A stretch of DNA of 64,000 nucleotides from Sphingobacterium bovisgrunnientis (GTDB taxonomy: Bacteria; Bacteroidota; Bacteroidia; Sphingobacteriales; Sphingobacteriaceae): assembly GCF_009829085.1 (NCBI RefSeq), contig NZ_WUQY01000016.1, positions 1 to 64,000 on the forward strand, read 5' to 3'. Positions 8,684-17,882 of the stretch are shown here, piece by piece. Below the pieces are notes generated by a model, which searched no databases, was not told the origin of the DNA, and saw nothing but the letters and a program-made list of their open reading frames with translations. Numbering within the stretch: position 1 is the first letter of the stretch; each line of letters starts with the position of its first letter. A program made the position numbers and the translations under genes.

Positions 8684-9670
8684 ATGAGTAAGCAATATAC
8701 AGCAGTAAACTGGAATACACCTGATAATGATTACGCTTTAATGTTTTGGGAACAAAATATTAAGCAATTCTGGATTGATACCGAATACATTCCTTCCAAA
8801 GATATTGACAGTTGGAAAGGTTTAAGCTGGGACATGAAAGAATGTTACAAAAAAGCGCTTGGCGGATTGACTTTATTGGATACACTTCAAAGTCACACAG
8901 GTATGCCAAAGATCATTGATCATATCTCTTCTTTACAAAATAAAGCGGTATTGTCTTACATGTGTATGATGGAAGCTATCCACGCAAAGTCATATTCTAC
9001 GATCTTCTCTACCGTATCGACTACCAATGAGATTAATGACGTATTTGGTTGGGTATCGCAAAATAAATTCTTACAATTCAAAGCTTCGACGATTGACACG
9101 TATTATCGCGCTATTGATAAAGAAAATCCTACGGATGAAGAATTATTCATGGCATTAGGTGCTTCCGTATTGTTAGAATCGTTCTTATTTTACTCAGGGT
9201 TTTTCTTGCCATTATGGTTATGTGGTCAAGGACAAATGGTAGCATCTGCGGATATTATCAAAAAAATCGTAGCTGACGAATCTATCCACGGTGTGTTCGT
9301 GGGTTTAATTGCCCAAGAAGTTTTTGCTAAATTGCCAAACAAAGAGGAAGTAAAAGCGAAGTTCTTGAAATTGTTGAATGACCTTTACGAAAACGAAGTA
9401 AAATATACAGAAGAATTGTATACGGTAGTTGGCTTGACAGCTGAAGTAAAAGAATACGTGCGTTACAATGGTAACAAAGCGTTGATGAACTTAGGTTTTG
9501 AACCAATATTCGAAGTGAAGCAAGTCAATCCAATCGTATTGAACGGGTTGAATACGGAGACAACACAACATGATTTCTTCTCTAAGAAATCTACCAACTA
9601 CGAAAAAGCAACTGAAATTGTCCACTTAATGCACGATGATTTCGAAATGGATGCTTCTGTAGATATTTAA
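8684..9670 (+). CDS. nrdF: Class Ib ribonucleotide reductase, beta subunit
   Basis: The 328-residue small subunit carries the dimetal-tyrosyl cofactor. All metal ligands expected for NrdF are present: D66, E97 and H100 (MMEAIHAKSY), E165 (LLESF), E199 and H202 (DESIHG). The radical tyrosine is Y104, four residues after H100. With NrdI in the same operon, a manganese cofactor is likely in the cell, though NrdF can also take iron. It is the last gene of the unit, followed by a terminator. Confidence 0.95.
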   Translation: MSKQYTAVNWNTPDNDYALMFWEQNIKQFWIDTEYIPSKDIDSWKGLSWDMKECYKKALGGLTLLDTLQSHTGMPKIIDHISSLQNKAVLSYMCMMEAIHAKSYSTIFSTVSTTNEINDVFGWVSQNKFLQFKASTIDTYYRAIDKENPTDEELFMALGASVLLESFLFYSGFFLPLWLCGQGQMVASADIIKKIVADESIHGVFVGLIAQEVFAKLPNKEEVKAKFLKLLNDLYENEVKYTEELYTVVGLTAEVKEYVRYNGNKALMNLGFEPIFEVKQVNPIVLNGLNTETTQHDFFSKKSTNYEKATEIVHLMHDDFEMDASVDI

Positions 9671-9697
9671 GAAATTATATTCAATAAAGCGATTTTT

Positions 9698-9734
9698 AAC
9701 TCCCTTTCAGAAATACTGGCAGGGAGTTTTTTTT
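9698..9734 (+). terminator. Intrinsic terminator of the nrd operon
   Basis: AACTCCCT / AGGGAGTT stem with an inner CAG/CTG pairing, followed by eight T residues; 27 bp after the nrdF stop codon. Confidence 0.9.
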
Positions 9735-9815
9735 ACTTGAAAATTAAAATTTTATAAAAAAATAGCTAACTTACATTTCAATACAGAAACTAAAGTCCAC
9801 TAATTTACAATCCTA

Positions 9816-11336
9816 ATGAAAGGTCTACTATTTACATTATCTCTTATTGCATTCATAACTTTAAATAGTTGCGAAAAAACAAGTACCTCAACTCCAGAAC
9901 CCGAGCCCGAACCAGTTGGTCCATCAAATAATTGGGATAGATCTGCAGAGGCTTATTTAAAAGATTCGACTCTTTATTTCACAAAATTATTCTCATTGTG
10001 GCAAAATAACATTGTCCCTACTAATATTAATGATCTACTGGATTCTGTAAAAGTTAGAAACATCACAAAAAATTATGAGAAAGCTGAGAATGTTTTAGAT
10101 TATCTGATCGGCATGACACCTAAAGATGCTTTAGGAAAACCTATCGACAGATTTAGTTTCCTGGATAGACAAGGCGTAGTAAGTGAAGAAATACAAAATG
10201 CACGATCGACGAGTTATGGTATATATGTCTTCTATTTGCAGACTCAAGAAACAGCCCAAAACAATGCGGATTTATATATCCGAATGGTTGATTTAAATTC
10301 ATCAGCGTATTTGGCAGGTTTGCGCAGAGGTGATCGTATCCTAAGTATCGATGGAAATACAAAAATCGATTACAATACGCAAAGAGCACAAAACTTTAAA
10401 GGCATCAATGATGCATTAAATTCAGAGTCCATGAAAGTGAAGTGGAGAACTCCTGGCGGTCAAGAGTTTGAGAAAACGATAAATAGCGTACAATATTCCA
10501 TCAATCCTATCTTATCATCGTGGGTAAAAGATATTGACAATAATAAGGTTGGTTATTTCGCTTTCAGTTCGTTTTTAAGTATTGTGAACGATAAAAACGC
10601 ACCAACTCCTTTACAAACCGACTTTGAGAAGCTATTTGCTTCTTTTGAATCACAAGGGGTAAAGCATTTGATTGTAGATTTGAGATATAATGGTGGTGGT
10701 TCTACACTAACTGCTGAATATTTAGCTAATAAAATTGTCCCAAGCACTGCAACTGGTAAAAGAATGTATTACTACAAACTCAACTCATTTCTTGAGCAGG
10801 ATAAAGAATTTATGAAAGGATTTGCTCCTGTGGATTTCAGTAAAAAAGGTAATCTAGCTCTTTCCAAAGTTTATTTCTTAGTGACAAGTTCGTCTGCATC
10901 AGCAAGTGAATTACTTATTAATTCTCTAAAACCTTATATGGATGTACAAGTAGTAGGTTCAGAAAACACATATGGTAAACCAGTAGGATTTTGGGGTTAT
11001 TCAATTGGCAAAGAAGCTGCTGCTGCAGATCTTTATGCGACCTCATTCCAAATGTTCAATGCGGCTAATTTTGGAGACTATTACAATGGTTTGGCTCCAA
11101 ACAAAATAACTAAAGAAAATTTCTTCAAAGACTTTGGAGATGTAGAAGAGGGATTTATTGCAGAAGCAATTTCCCATATTAAAACTGGAGCCTATTCAAC
11201 GGGTACACGTTCTGCAATGACCGCAAAAGATTTACAACGTGTGAATAACACACATCTCATAAAATCTATCGAGAGCAATAGAGCAAGTGATCTGGGAATG
11301 TTTAAATTCAAAAGTGAATCCTTAAAACTAAAATAA
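9816..11336 (+). CDS. S41 family C-terminal-processing peptidase, lipoprotein
   Basis: A 506-residue serine protease of the Tsp/CtpA type. It has a lipoprotein signal with lipobox LNSC (C19) and a Pro/Glu-rich linker (28-33), so it is membrane-anchored. A PDZ-like domain (about 130-215, GLRRGDRILSIDG) would hold substrate C-termini. The protease core contains VDLRYNGGGS (about 288-296) and the Ser-rich catalytic segment TSSSASASELL (358-367). This is the short exported Bacteroidota form without an obvious partner gene. It is monocistronic between the nrd terminator and a convergent terminator. Confidence 0.9.
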   Translation: MKGLLFTLSLIAFITLNSCEKTSTSTPEPEPEPVGPSNNWDRSAEAYLKDSTLYFTKLFSLWQNNIVPTNINDLLDSVKVRNITKNYEKAENVLDYLIGMTPKDALGKPIDRFSFLDRQGVVSEEIQNARSTSYGIYVFYLQTQETAQNNADLYIRMVDLNSSAYLAGLRRGDRILSIDGNTKIDYNTQRAQNFKGINDALNSESMKVKWRTPGGQEFEKTINSVQYSINPILSSWVKDIDNNKVGYFAFSSFLSIVNDKNAPTPLQTDFEKLFASFESQGVKHLIVDLRYNGGGSTLTAEYLANKIVPSTATGKRMYYYKLNSFLEQDKEFMKGFAPVDFSKKGNLALSKVYFLVTSSSASASELLINSLKPYMDVQVVGSENTYGKPVGFWGYSIGKEAAAADLYATSFQMFNAANFGDYYNGLAPNKITKENFFKDFGDVEEGFIAEAISHIKTGAYSTGTRSAMTAKDLQRVNNTHLIKSIESNRASDLGMFKFKSESLKLK

Positions 11337-11353
11337 TCAATAGGAAATTATTC

Positions 11354-11387
11354 AAAGCGCGGACTTAAAAATTTAAGTCCGCGCTTT
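11354..11387. terminator. Shared bidirectional terminator
   Basis: AAAGCGCGGACTTAAA pairs perfectly with TTTAAGTCCGCGCTTT (16 bp, AA loop) between the convergent S41 protease and Dabb genes. A very strong stem, five bases before the stop codon of the minus-strand gene. Confidence 0.9.
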
Positions 11388-11391
11388 ATTA

Positions 11392-11826
11392 TTATAAATC
11401 TATTATTTCCGAATCTTTTACTTCAACCTTCGTCCAATATTTATTGTATTTTTCAATGGCATCCAAGTGAATAGGATGTACTTCATAAACATTGATTGCG
11501 TCCAAATCATCATACGTTACCGTAATGCTGTAAGAGAATGAATTGTCAACGACTGGTCGTGGATTAGTAGGTGCCGGCTTTCCAACGATGAAAGTTTTAA
11601 TGCCAGGAATAGTTTTTAATGCGCGGAAAAAGTTTAAAAAATCTTTTTCTTCATCTGCTGTAATATCCTCTTTAAGCCAAAAATAGACTTGATGAATAAT
11701 ATTACCAGCTGCACTGCTGTTCGCTACATCCGCTTTTTCGTCTTTGGAATTGTTAGCTGTACAAGATGCCAACAAACTTGTTGACAAACCTGCGATACCA
11801 GCGCCAAGAAAGAATCTTCTTTTCAT
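11392..11826 (-). CDS. Dabb (stress-responsive A/B barrel) domain protein, exported
   Basis: A 144-residue protein. The N-terminus MKRRFFLGAGIAG has a twin-arginine pair and ends in a lipobox LASC (C22), so it is probably a Tat-exported lipoprotein. The remainder (about 43-144) is a Dabb ferredoxin-like barrel: HQVYFWLKED opening strand, a long helix, and the family-typical HPIHLDAIEKY helix. Dabb proteins form dimeric barrels of varied or unknown function. It follows the HAD phosphatase by 50 bp on the same strand and may share its transcript. Confidence 0.85.
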   Translation of the reverse strand: MKRRFFLGAGIAGLSTSLLASCTANNSKDEKADVANSSAAGNIIHQVYFWLKEDITADEEKDFLNFFRALKTIPGIKTFIVGKPAPTNPRPVVDNSFSYSITVTYDDLDAINVYEVHPIHLDAIEKYNKYWTKVEVKDSEIIDL

Positions 11827-11876
11827 AAGGATTTTGTTAGGTAGTTCATTTCCAGCAAGATACTAAAAAAAATATT

Positions 11877-12533
11877 TTAACCCAGTAGATCTGAAAGTTT
11901 TGATAAATCTTTTATTAAAAATTTGGCATTCGACAAACGATTAATTTCTGTTTCATGCTTCGTTACCGCAACACAATTTAATCCTGCTGCCGTTGCCGCA
12001 GTATATCCCGTGATCGTATCTTCAATAGCAATTATTTCCGCTGTAGCCAAGCCTAATTTCTGTATTGCTAATAGATAAGGTTCGGGATTCGGTTTGGGAT
12101 TCTCAACTGATTCCCTAGTAACAAAAAACTCAAAATAATCTAATAGTTGGTGATGACCTAATACAGTATCAACAGTCGTCTTGTAACTCGATGTCACTAA
12201 AGCAATACGTAGTCCTTTACTTTTTAATAAATCTAGTATTTCCTTAGCATGAGGCATCAATCGTATCGTCGTCATATCCGCCTTCGCATAATTAGCTCGG
12301 GTCGATGTCCACATGAATTCCTGCGTGGTATCAATACCGAATTTCTCTTTTAGAAAGGCAACATTCCGAACAAGTGTATGGCCAGCAAAATCACGAATCC
12401 AATCTTCGTAAGTAATATCTAAATTAAATTGTTCGAACAATATTGGAGACCAATTGCTAAAATAAAAGTATTCGGAATCAATTAATGTGCCATCCAAATC
12501 AAATAATACGGCTTTTACGGGAGATAATTTCAT
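11877..12533 (-). CDS. HAD-superfamily phosphatase (beta-phosphoglucomutase-like)
   Basis: A 218-residue HAD hydrolase of subfamily IA with a helical cap. I chose the ATG at 12533; an in-frame upstream start would add an 11-residue tail before the first beta strand. Motif I is FDLDGT with nucleophile D12 and D14; motif II is VTSS (113-116); motif III is K147 in ENPKPNPEP; motif IV is ED at 171-172. Cap features resemble sugar-phosphate phosphatases or beta-phosphoglucomutase, but the substrate cannot be read. Cytoplasmic. Confidence 0.88.
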   Translation of the reverse strand: MKLSPVKAVLFDLDGTLIDSEYFYFSNWSPILFEQFNLDITYEDWIRDFAGHTLVRNVAFLKEKFGIDTTQEFMWTSTRANYAKADMTTIRLMPHAKEILDLLKSKGLRIALVTSSYKTTVDTVLGHHQLLDYFEFFVTRESVENPKPNPEPYLLAIQKLGLATAEIIAIEDTITGYTAATAAGLNCVAVTKHETEINRLSNAKFLIKDLSKLSDLLG

Positions 12534-12591
12534 AGCACAAAGGTCGGAATTTATGTCGTGGAACACTAAAGCTTCATCGTTATATTGTTGT

Positions 12592-12619
12592 AAAAAAGCC
12601 TTTCCGATTCGGAAAGGCT
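12592..12619 (-). terminator. Intrinsic terminator of SusCD operon 1
   Basis: On the minus strand the stem AGCCTTTCCGA / TCGGAAAGGCT is followed by a run of six T; it lies just after the SusD stop codon at 12629. Confidence 0.9.
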
Positions 12620-12628
12620 GTAAAATGA

Positions 12629-14356
12629 TTAATAATAACCTTCGTTTTGTTTAAGTGTTCCTCCACTACGATCGATTTCGGTCTGTGGTATCGGGAAATA
12701 ATCATTGTGTGGATTGTATACTAATCCTCTAAAGAAAGGAATATATGTCCCCTCAAAGGTAGAATAGGTTTCAAGTACACTCTTTGCTATACCCCAACGC
12801 ACTAAGTCAAAAAAGCGGTGACCTTCCATTGCCAGTTCCAGTCTACGTTCCATTCTAACTGCTTTACGTGCATAATCTTGACTTGAGAAATTAGGATAGG
12901 GCTTCACTTGGTAATTTGCCACAGGTTGACCATTAACCATTTTTGCTGGAAGTTTAGCTGCACGGTTACGTACGGCATTCACATAGGTTAGCGCTGTTTG
13001 TAGATCATTTAATTCTATCGCACATTCAGCTGCCATTAAATAAACATCAGCTAAACGCATTATGTTGACATCCAAACCCGTAATATAACTTTCTCCTGCT
13101 ACAGCATTGTTCCCAAATTGACTTTCCTTAATCATAGTTTTTATACCTACGAAAGGGCCTGCATCAGGTTGTAAATACCCCTCAGATTTACGTATCCAAG
13201 CATCACCAGGCATTATTCCGTAATCTAAAAATGGAACGCCACGTCTACCTACCGTATAGTCCAAGCGAGGATCCACTCGCAGCGTCACATCCAACTTATA
13301 ACTTTCTTTTTGAGCTGCCGTAAGGCCATAATCAGACACGTAAGGACTTGTTCTGTATTCGCCATCCAAATAAGGTAAACCATTTGCATCTACTCGATAA
13401 GCATTCACTAAATCTATTGTAGGTTGATAAAAACCACAACAACTTACGGGAGCAGCATAAATACCACTCAGCATATCACCTACATTCGCATTATCCGCTG
13501 ATCCATTAGGGTTTATAGCATGTTTAGATACCAATAATGCCTCTGGACCATCTTCTTTTTCTACATCAAAATTATCCTCAAATGGCATGTTCGTTAGATC
13601 TTTGCCTGCAATAACCTCTTTAAATAATGGCAAGGCCAAATCAAATTTCTTTTGGTATAAATATAATTTTCCCAAATACGCTTTAGCAATATTTTTGTCC
13701 ATTCTCCCAGCCTCACCCTTTATTTTTGTGAGTGGTAGATTGTCGGCTGCAAATTTTACATCTTCTATAATTTTGTCATAGATATCTGTATCATTTGGCT
13801 TAGTCTTCGATTCTTCTAATGTCACTGTTTCATCGATCCACGGTAAATTGCGGAAGACACGCCACATAAAGAAATAATAATGTGCACGTAACATCCTTGC
13901 CTCAGCTTGAATTTCTAACGCACGTGCGTCGGATATTTCTTTGTTTCCTTCTTGATCCTGCTTTAACACTTTTAATGTTGTATTAGATCGTAAAACTCCT
14001 TCAAAATAAACCTGCCACATCGTAGTCAAGTTATCATTTGCAGGATTAGGGTTCATCTTCTCAAGGAGATTCATATTCGGCTGATCTGTTTCTTCAGAAC
14101 CTTTATGCGCATTATCAGAAGTTATTTCTCCAAATACCCATTGACTCGGTGCTGCCGCATAATTACCCCATGATCCACTTACATTACCATTCATAATACT
14201 GTAAGCTCCAAGTAAAACCGCTTCAATTCCCTCACCATTTAATATTTGACCTTCGCCTAATTGGCCTTGTGGTGTTTTTTCTAAAAAATCTTTTCCACAA
14301 CTATTTAATAATAGCCCTGTGGCTAAACAGGCTATATATATCAATCGCATTTTCAT
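12629..14356 (-). CDS. RagB/SusD family nutrient-uptake outer-membrane lipoprotein (pair 1)
   Basis: A 575-residue SusD-like surface lipoprotein that binds glycan or peptide and closes as a lid over its SusC partner. Lipobox LNSC with C20, followed by GKDFLEKTPQG, the usual SusD N-terminus. The TPR-like helices (e.g. ARMLRAHYYFFMWRVF) and the C-terminal DYFPIPQTEID segment are typical. It lies 19 bp downstream of its SusC partner and ends the operon at a terminator. The substrate is unknown; no hydrolase gene accompanies this pair directly. Confidence 0.93.
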   Translation of the reverse strand: MKMRLIYIACLATGLLLNSCGKDFLEKTPQGQLGEGQILNGEGIEAVLLGAYSIMNGNVSGSWGNYAAAPSQWVFGEITSDNAHKGSEETDQPNMNLLEKMNPNPANDNLTTMWQVYFEGVLRSNTTLKVLKQDQEGNKEISDARALEIQAEARMLRAHYYFFMWRVFRNLPWIDETVTLEESKTKPNDTDIYDKIIEDVKFAADNLPLTKIKGEAGRMDKNIAKAYLGKLYLYQKKFDLALPLFKEVIAGKDLTNMPFEDNFDVEKEDGPEALLVSKHAINPNGSADNANVGDMLSGIYAAPVSCCGFYQPTIDLVNAYRVDANGLPYLDGEYRTSPYVSDYGLTAAQKESYKLDVTLRVDPRLDYTVGRRGVPFLDYGIMPGDAWIRKSEGYLQPDAGPFVGIKTMIKESQFGNNAVAGESYITGLDVNIMRLADVYLMAAECAIELNDLQTALTYVNAVRNRAAKLPAKMVNGQPVANYQVKPYPNFSSQDYARKAVRMERRLELAMEGHRFFDLVRWGIAKSVLETYSTFEGTYIPFFRGLVYNPHNDYFPIPQTEIDRSGGTLKQNEGYY

Positions 14357-14375
14357 AATATCAAAATTTCAAAAA

Positions 14376-17300
14376 TTAAAAACCTAAACTTAATCCAAAC
14401 AGAAACTGACGAGACTGCGGATACACACCCAAGTCAACTCCTATTGCAGGATAATCAGACGGCGTAGCTGTTATTTCGGGATCTAATCCATCATATTTCG
14501 TGATGGTAAATAGATTTGTTACTCCAACATACATACGTAATTTGTTAATCGCTGTCGTACTGCCAAATACCTTCTGTACAGGAAAAGTATAGCCTATTTG
14601 CAAATTTTTTAATTTTAGGAAGCTTCCGTCTTGTACAAAATAGCTTGATGTCGCGTATTCCGTTTCTGATCCTCCTGATATAAGAGAAGGCATATTTGAA
14701 TTTGGATTATTCGGCGACCATGAATCTAACAAGCGTGCACTTTTTGATCCTGAAAAAACTGAAAAATCTGTAAAATAACGCGTCATATCAAACACATCAT
14801 TTCCTTGTGAACCATAAAAAAACATTGCAAAATCCCAATCTTTGTATGCCGCATTAATGCCTAATGAGTATACAAAATCAGGATGTGGATTACCAATAAT
14901 AGTTCTGTCTTGATCATTTATTACACCATCATTATTTATGTCTTCATATTTGAGTCCTCCAGGTCTTGCTTTGCCATCAGCATAATTGGCTGAATTACTA
15001 ACGTCCGCAGCATCTTTGTAGACACCTAAAGTCTTATATCCATAAAATGAACCAAAAGACTCTCCAGGTTTTAATATAGTCGTAGAAATACTTCTAAAGT
15101 TTCCATATATCTGTTGAGACACTGAAGGTGCCAAAGCGACTACTTCATTGATATTTTTTGAAAATGTTCCGTTTATATCTAGTTTAAAATCTTTTTCTTG
15201 TCTATGCCCATAATGATAACCTAACGAAAACTCAACTCCATGGTTACGCATATTTCCGATATTCACATATGGTGAGGAAGCTCTACCAACTGAAATCGCT
15301 GGTAATGGCACACGAAATAACATATCTTCTGTTTTCTTATCATAATATTCAATCGCACCATCTACATCTCCATTTAATAAAGTAAAGTCTAAACCGAGAT
15401 TTAATGCTTTTACTTGTTCCCATTTTACATCTTCATTTGAATAATCACTTTGCCAAAGCCCACTTTGTACAGCACCGCCAATTGGGTAAGATGATTGAGT
15501 GATAGAACTTGCATACCGATTAATATAATTATATGATGGAATACGCTGGTTACCAGTGACACCATAGCCAGCTCTCAATTTCAAATCTGTTATCCAAGAA
15601 ACATCTTGCATAAATTCTTCGCTAGACAAACGCCAAGCTCCAGAAATACCTGGGAATAGACCATACTTATTATCAGGGCCAAAATTGGATGAACCATCTC
15701 TTCGCAGCGTAGCGCTAAAAATGTAACGATCATTATAACTATAATCGATTTTACCGAATACTGAAAACATTGATCCTACTCCACCCGAGCTCGCATTCCC
15801 AAAATTCGATGTACCAGCATTGAGATAGAAATAATCCAAACTATTCAGTAAGAAGAAATTATTTCTACTCCCAGATAGATCCCTACTTCTGCTGCTAATA
15901 GCTTCCGTACCTGCTAATATATTTAAGCTATGAAGATCAAGTTGTTTACGCCAATTCACAGTATTGGTCCATGTCCATTCCGAACCATAACCAAAATATT
16001 CGCTCAATGCATTATTCATTGAACCTTCACCAAACTCAGGATTCGGATAGGTAATATCAATTCCATTGTAGTTTTCATAGCGTAATCCGAAACTGGTACG
16101 ATAAGTTAAACCATCTAAAATATCTACCTCCCCAAAGATGTTACCAAAGAAAAAATTGCTTTTATTGACATCATCTTTAGCTCGATAAGCCCACGCTACA
16201 GGATTTTGACCATTTCCATACCCACCACGCGTACCGGCGAAATTACCGCCTTCGTCATATACAGGAACTATGTTTTGTATGCGGAATGACCATGCAATCA
16301 CAGATTCATCCCCCATATATCCACCTGCTGTATTTGGATTCACCCCCATACCAACTCCTCTGGTATAACTATATTGCATATTTTCACCAAAGCGCAATTT
16401 GCCATCAAATGCCTTGAATTGAGTATTGGTACGTACATTGTATCGCTGGAAGTTAGAATGTATAACTGTACCTTTTTGATCTAAAAATCCTCCAGACATC
16501 GCATATGAAGCGTTATCACTTCCTCCTGTAGCAGCTAATTGATACGATTGGGTTGGAGCATTCTGTGTGACCTCACGAAACCAATCCGTTCCTTCTTTAT
16601 TAGCCTTTGTAATTTGATAAAAAGTCGCAAAATCTCTCGAATAATTGTACTTTGACATGTCAGCGTCAGCAGGTGTAATATCATTACCATATATTTTACC
16701 TGCCATAAGATATTCTGGCAAAGTATTATTAGTACCATTAATTCTATTTTGCATATCCAAATTTTGTTGAGGAGTCAACATTTTTGGAAATCTATCTCTC
16801 TGTGGAGACTGCACTCCAACATAAGAATCTAGTGATATTTGCGGTTTACCAGATTTTCCAGTTTTCGTGGTAATAATTACTACACCATTGTTTGCCCTTG
16901 CCCCGTATATTGATGCTGCTGAAGCATCTTTTAATACTTGCATAGATTCTATATCATTTTGATTTAACCAACTTAATTTTCCTTCAAAAGGAACACCATC
17001 TATGATATACAGTGGCTCATTATTGTTAATAGTAGAATATCCACGAATTTTGATTTGAGGTGTAGAACCTGGAGCACCATCATTTACAATCTGCACACCA
17101 GTTGCTTTACCTTGCAGTGCTTCTACAGCTGTAGCTGCGGGTTGAGATTTCAATAATTCTACATCCACAATCGCCACCGAACCCGTTAAGTCCTTTTTAC
17201 GTTGAGTACCATACCCCGTTACGACAACTTCTTCTAAACTTGTTCCGTCTTCCAATAACTGAACTTGAACATTTGTAGAAGAAGAGTTAACCGTTAAAGT

Positions 17301-17642
17301 TTTTGTAACATGTCCGATATACGTAAATTCAATTACTTCATTGATATTTGCTTTTATTTCAAATTCTCCGTCTTGATTAGTAGATGTTGCCTTGGTTGAG
17401 CCAAGGACTTTAACAGTAACTCCTGCTAATGGCGCATTTCCATTTGCAGAGACTATTTTTCCTTTAACAGTTATTTCCTGTTGTTCACCAAATAGCGCAT
17501 GATTGAAATGTGAATAGTGAGTTAGATTGTTTGCATGAGCCATTTGACTGGCCATAAGCATTGCTGCAGCTATATACATGCAGCGATTAGAAGGAATATT
17601 TTTGCGTCTAAATATTTCCTTCTTAACATGAAATTTGTTCAT
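14376..17642 (-). CDS. SusC/RagA family TonB-linked outer-membrane receptor (pair 1)
   Basis: A 1088-residue TonB-dependent transporter. Signal region to about residue 38, carboxypeptidase-D-like N-terminal domain (about 57-132), the SusC signature EEVVVTGYG (137-145), plug domain with LQGKATGVQI and IRGYSTINNNEPLYIIDGVP, then a 22-strand barrel to the C-terminal Phe. It works with the SusD protein encoded 19 bp downstream. No SusR-type regulator or sigma/anti-sigma pair is adjacent, and there is no extra N-terminal STN domain, so regulation by an anti-sigma factor is not indicated. Confidence 0.95.
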   Translation of the reverse strand: MNKFHVKKEIFRRKNIPSNRCMYIAAAMLMASQMAHANNLTHYSHFNHALFGEQQEITVKGKIVSANGNAPLAGVTVKVLGSTKATSTNQDGEFEIKANINEVIEFTYIGHVTKTLTVNSSSTNVQVQLLEDGTSLEEVVVTGYGTQRKKDLTGSVAIVDVELLKSQPAATAVEALQGKATGVQIVNDGAPGSTPQIKIRGYSTINNNEPLYIIDGVPFEGKLSWLNQNDIESMQVLKDASAASIYGARANNGVVIITTKTGKSGKPQISLDSYVGVQSPQRDRFPKMLTPQQNLDMQNRINGTNNTLPEYLMAGKIYGNDITPADADMSKYNYSRDFATFYQITKANKEGTDWFREVTQNAPTQSYQLAATGGSDNASYAMSGGFLDQKGTVIHSNFQRYNVRTNTQFKAFDGKLRFGENMQYSYTRGVGMGVNPNTAGGYMGDESVIAWSFRIQNIVPVYDEGGNFAGTRGGYGNGQNPVAWAYRAKDDVNKSNFFFGNIFGEVDILDGLTYRTSFGLRYENYNGIDITYPNPEFGEGSMNNALSEYFGYGSEWTWTNTVNWRKQLDLHSLNILAGTEAISSRSRDLSGSRNNFFLLNSLDYFYLNAGTSNFGNASSGGVGSMFSVFGKIDYSYNDRYIFSATLRRDGSSNFGPDNKYGLFPGISGAWRLSSEEFMQDVSWITDLKLRAGYGVTGNQRIPSYNYINRYASSITQSSYPIGGAVQSGLWQSDYSNEDVKWEQVKALNLGLDFTLLNGDVDGAIEYYDKKTEDMLFRVPLPAISVGRASSPYVNIGNMRNHGVEFSLGYHYGHRQEKDFKLDINGTFSKNINEVVALAPSVSQQIYGNFRSISTTILKPGESFGSFYGYKTLGVYKDAADVSNSANYADGKARPGGLKYEDINNDGVINDQDRTIIGNPHPDFVYSLGINAAYKDWDFAMFFYGSQGNDVFDMTRYFTDFSVFSGSKSARLLDSWSPNNPNSNMPSLISGGSETEYATSSYFVQDGSFLKLKNLQIGYTFPVQKVFGSTTAINKLRMYVGVTNLFTITKYDGLDPEITATPSDYPAIGVDLGVYPQSRQFLFGLSLGF

Positions 17643-17644
17643 AA

Positions 17645-17693
17645 TAGACGGATTGTAAAGGTTATCATAAAATAGACGTCTAGACTGTAGACG
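17645..17693. promoter_or_regulatory. TAGACG repeats upstream of SusC 1
   Basis: TAGACG occurs at 17645-17650, 17673-17678 and 17688-17693, the middle copy forming the 10-bp palindrome TAGACGTCTA (17673-17682). They lie 3-51 bp before the SusC start and could be an operator. No exact promoter was found with them. Confidence 0.35.
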
Positions 17694-17821
17694 AATTAGG
17701 AAATTGTAAAATAGCTTAAGTCATAGTTTATTGATTTAAAAGTGAATAATAAGGTTATCGTCTTGAAGTTAATAAAGTTAGTTGCTTATACAAAATAATT
17801 GTAACAAAAAAGTTGCGATGA

Positions 17822-17859
17822 TAAAAAAAAGTCTATTTCAAATAAATGAAATAGACTTT
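17822..17859 (-). terminator. Intrinsic terminator of the GMC operon
   Basis: On the minus strand AAAGTCTATTTCA / TGAAATAGACTTT forms a 13-bp perfect stem with a 6-nt loop, followed by T8. It follows the GMC oxidoreductase stop codon. Confidence 0.92.
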
Positions 17860-17882
17860 CTAACTATTAACAAAATAGATCT

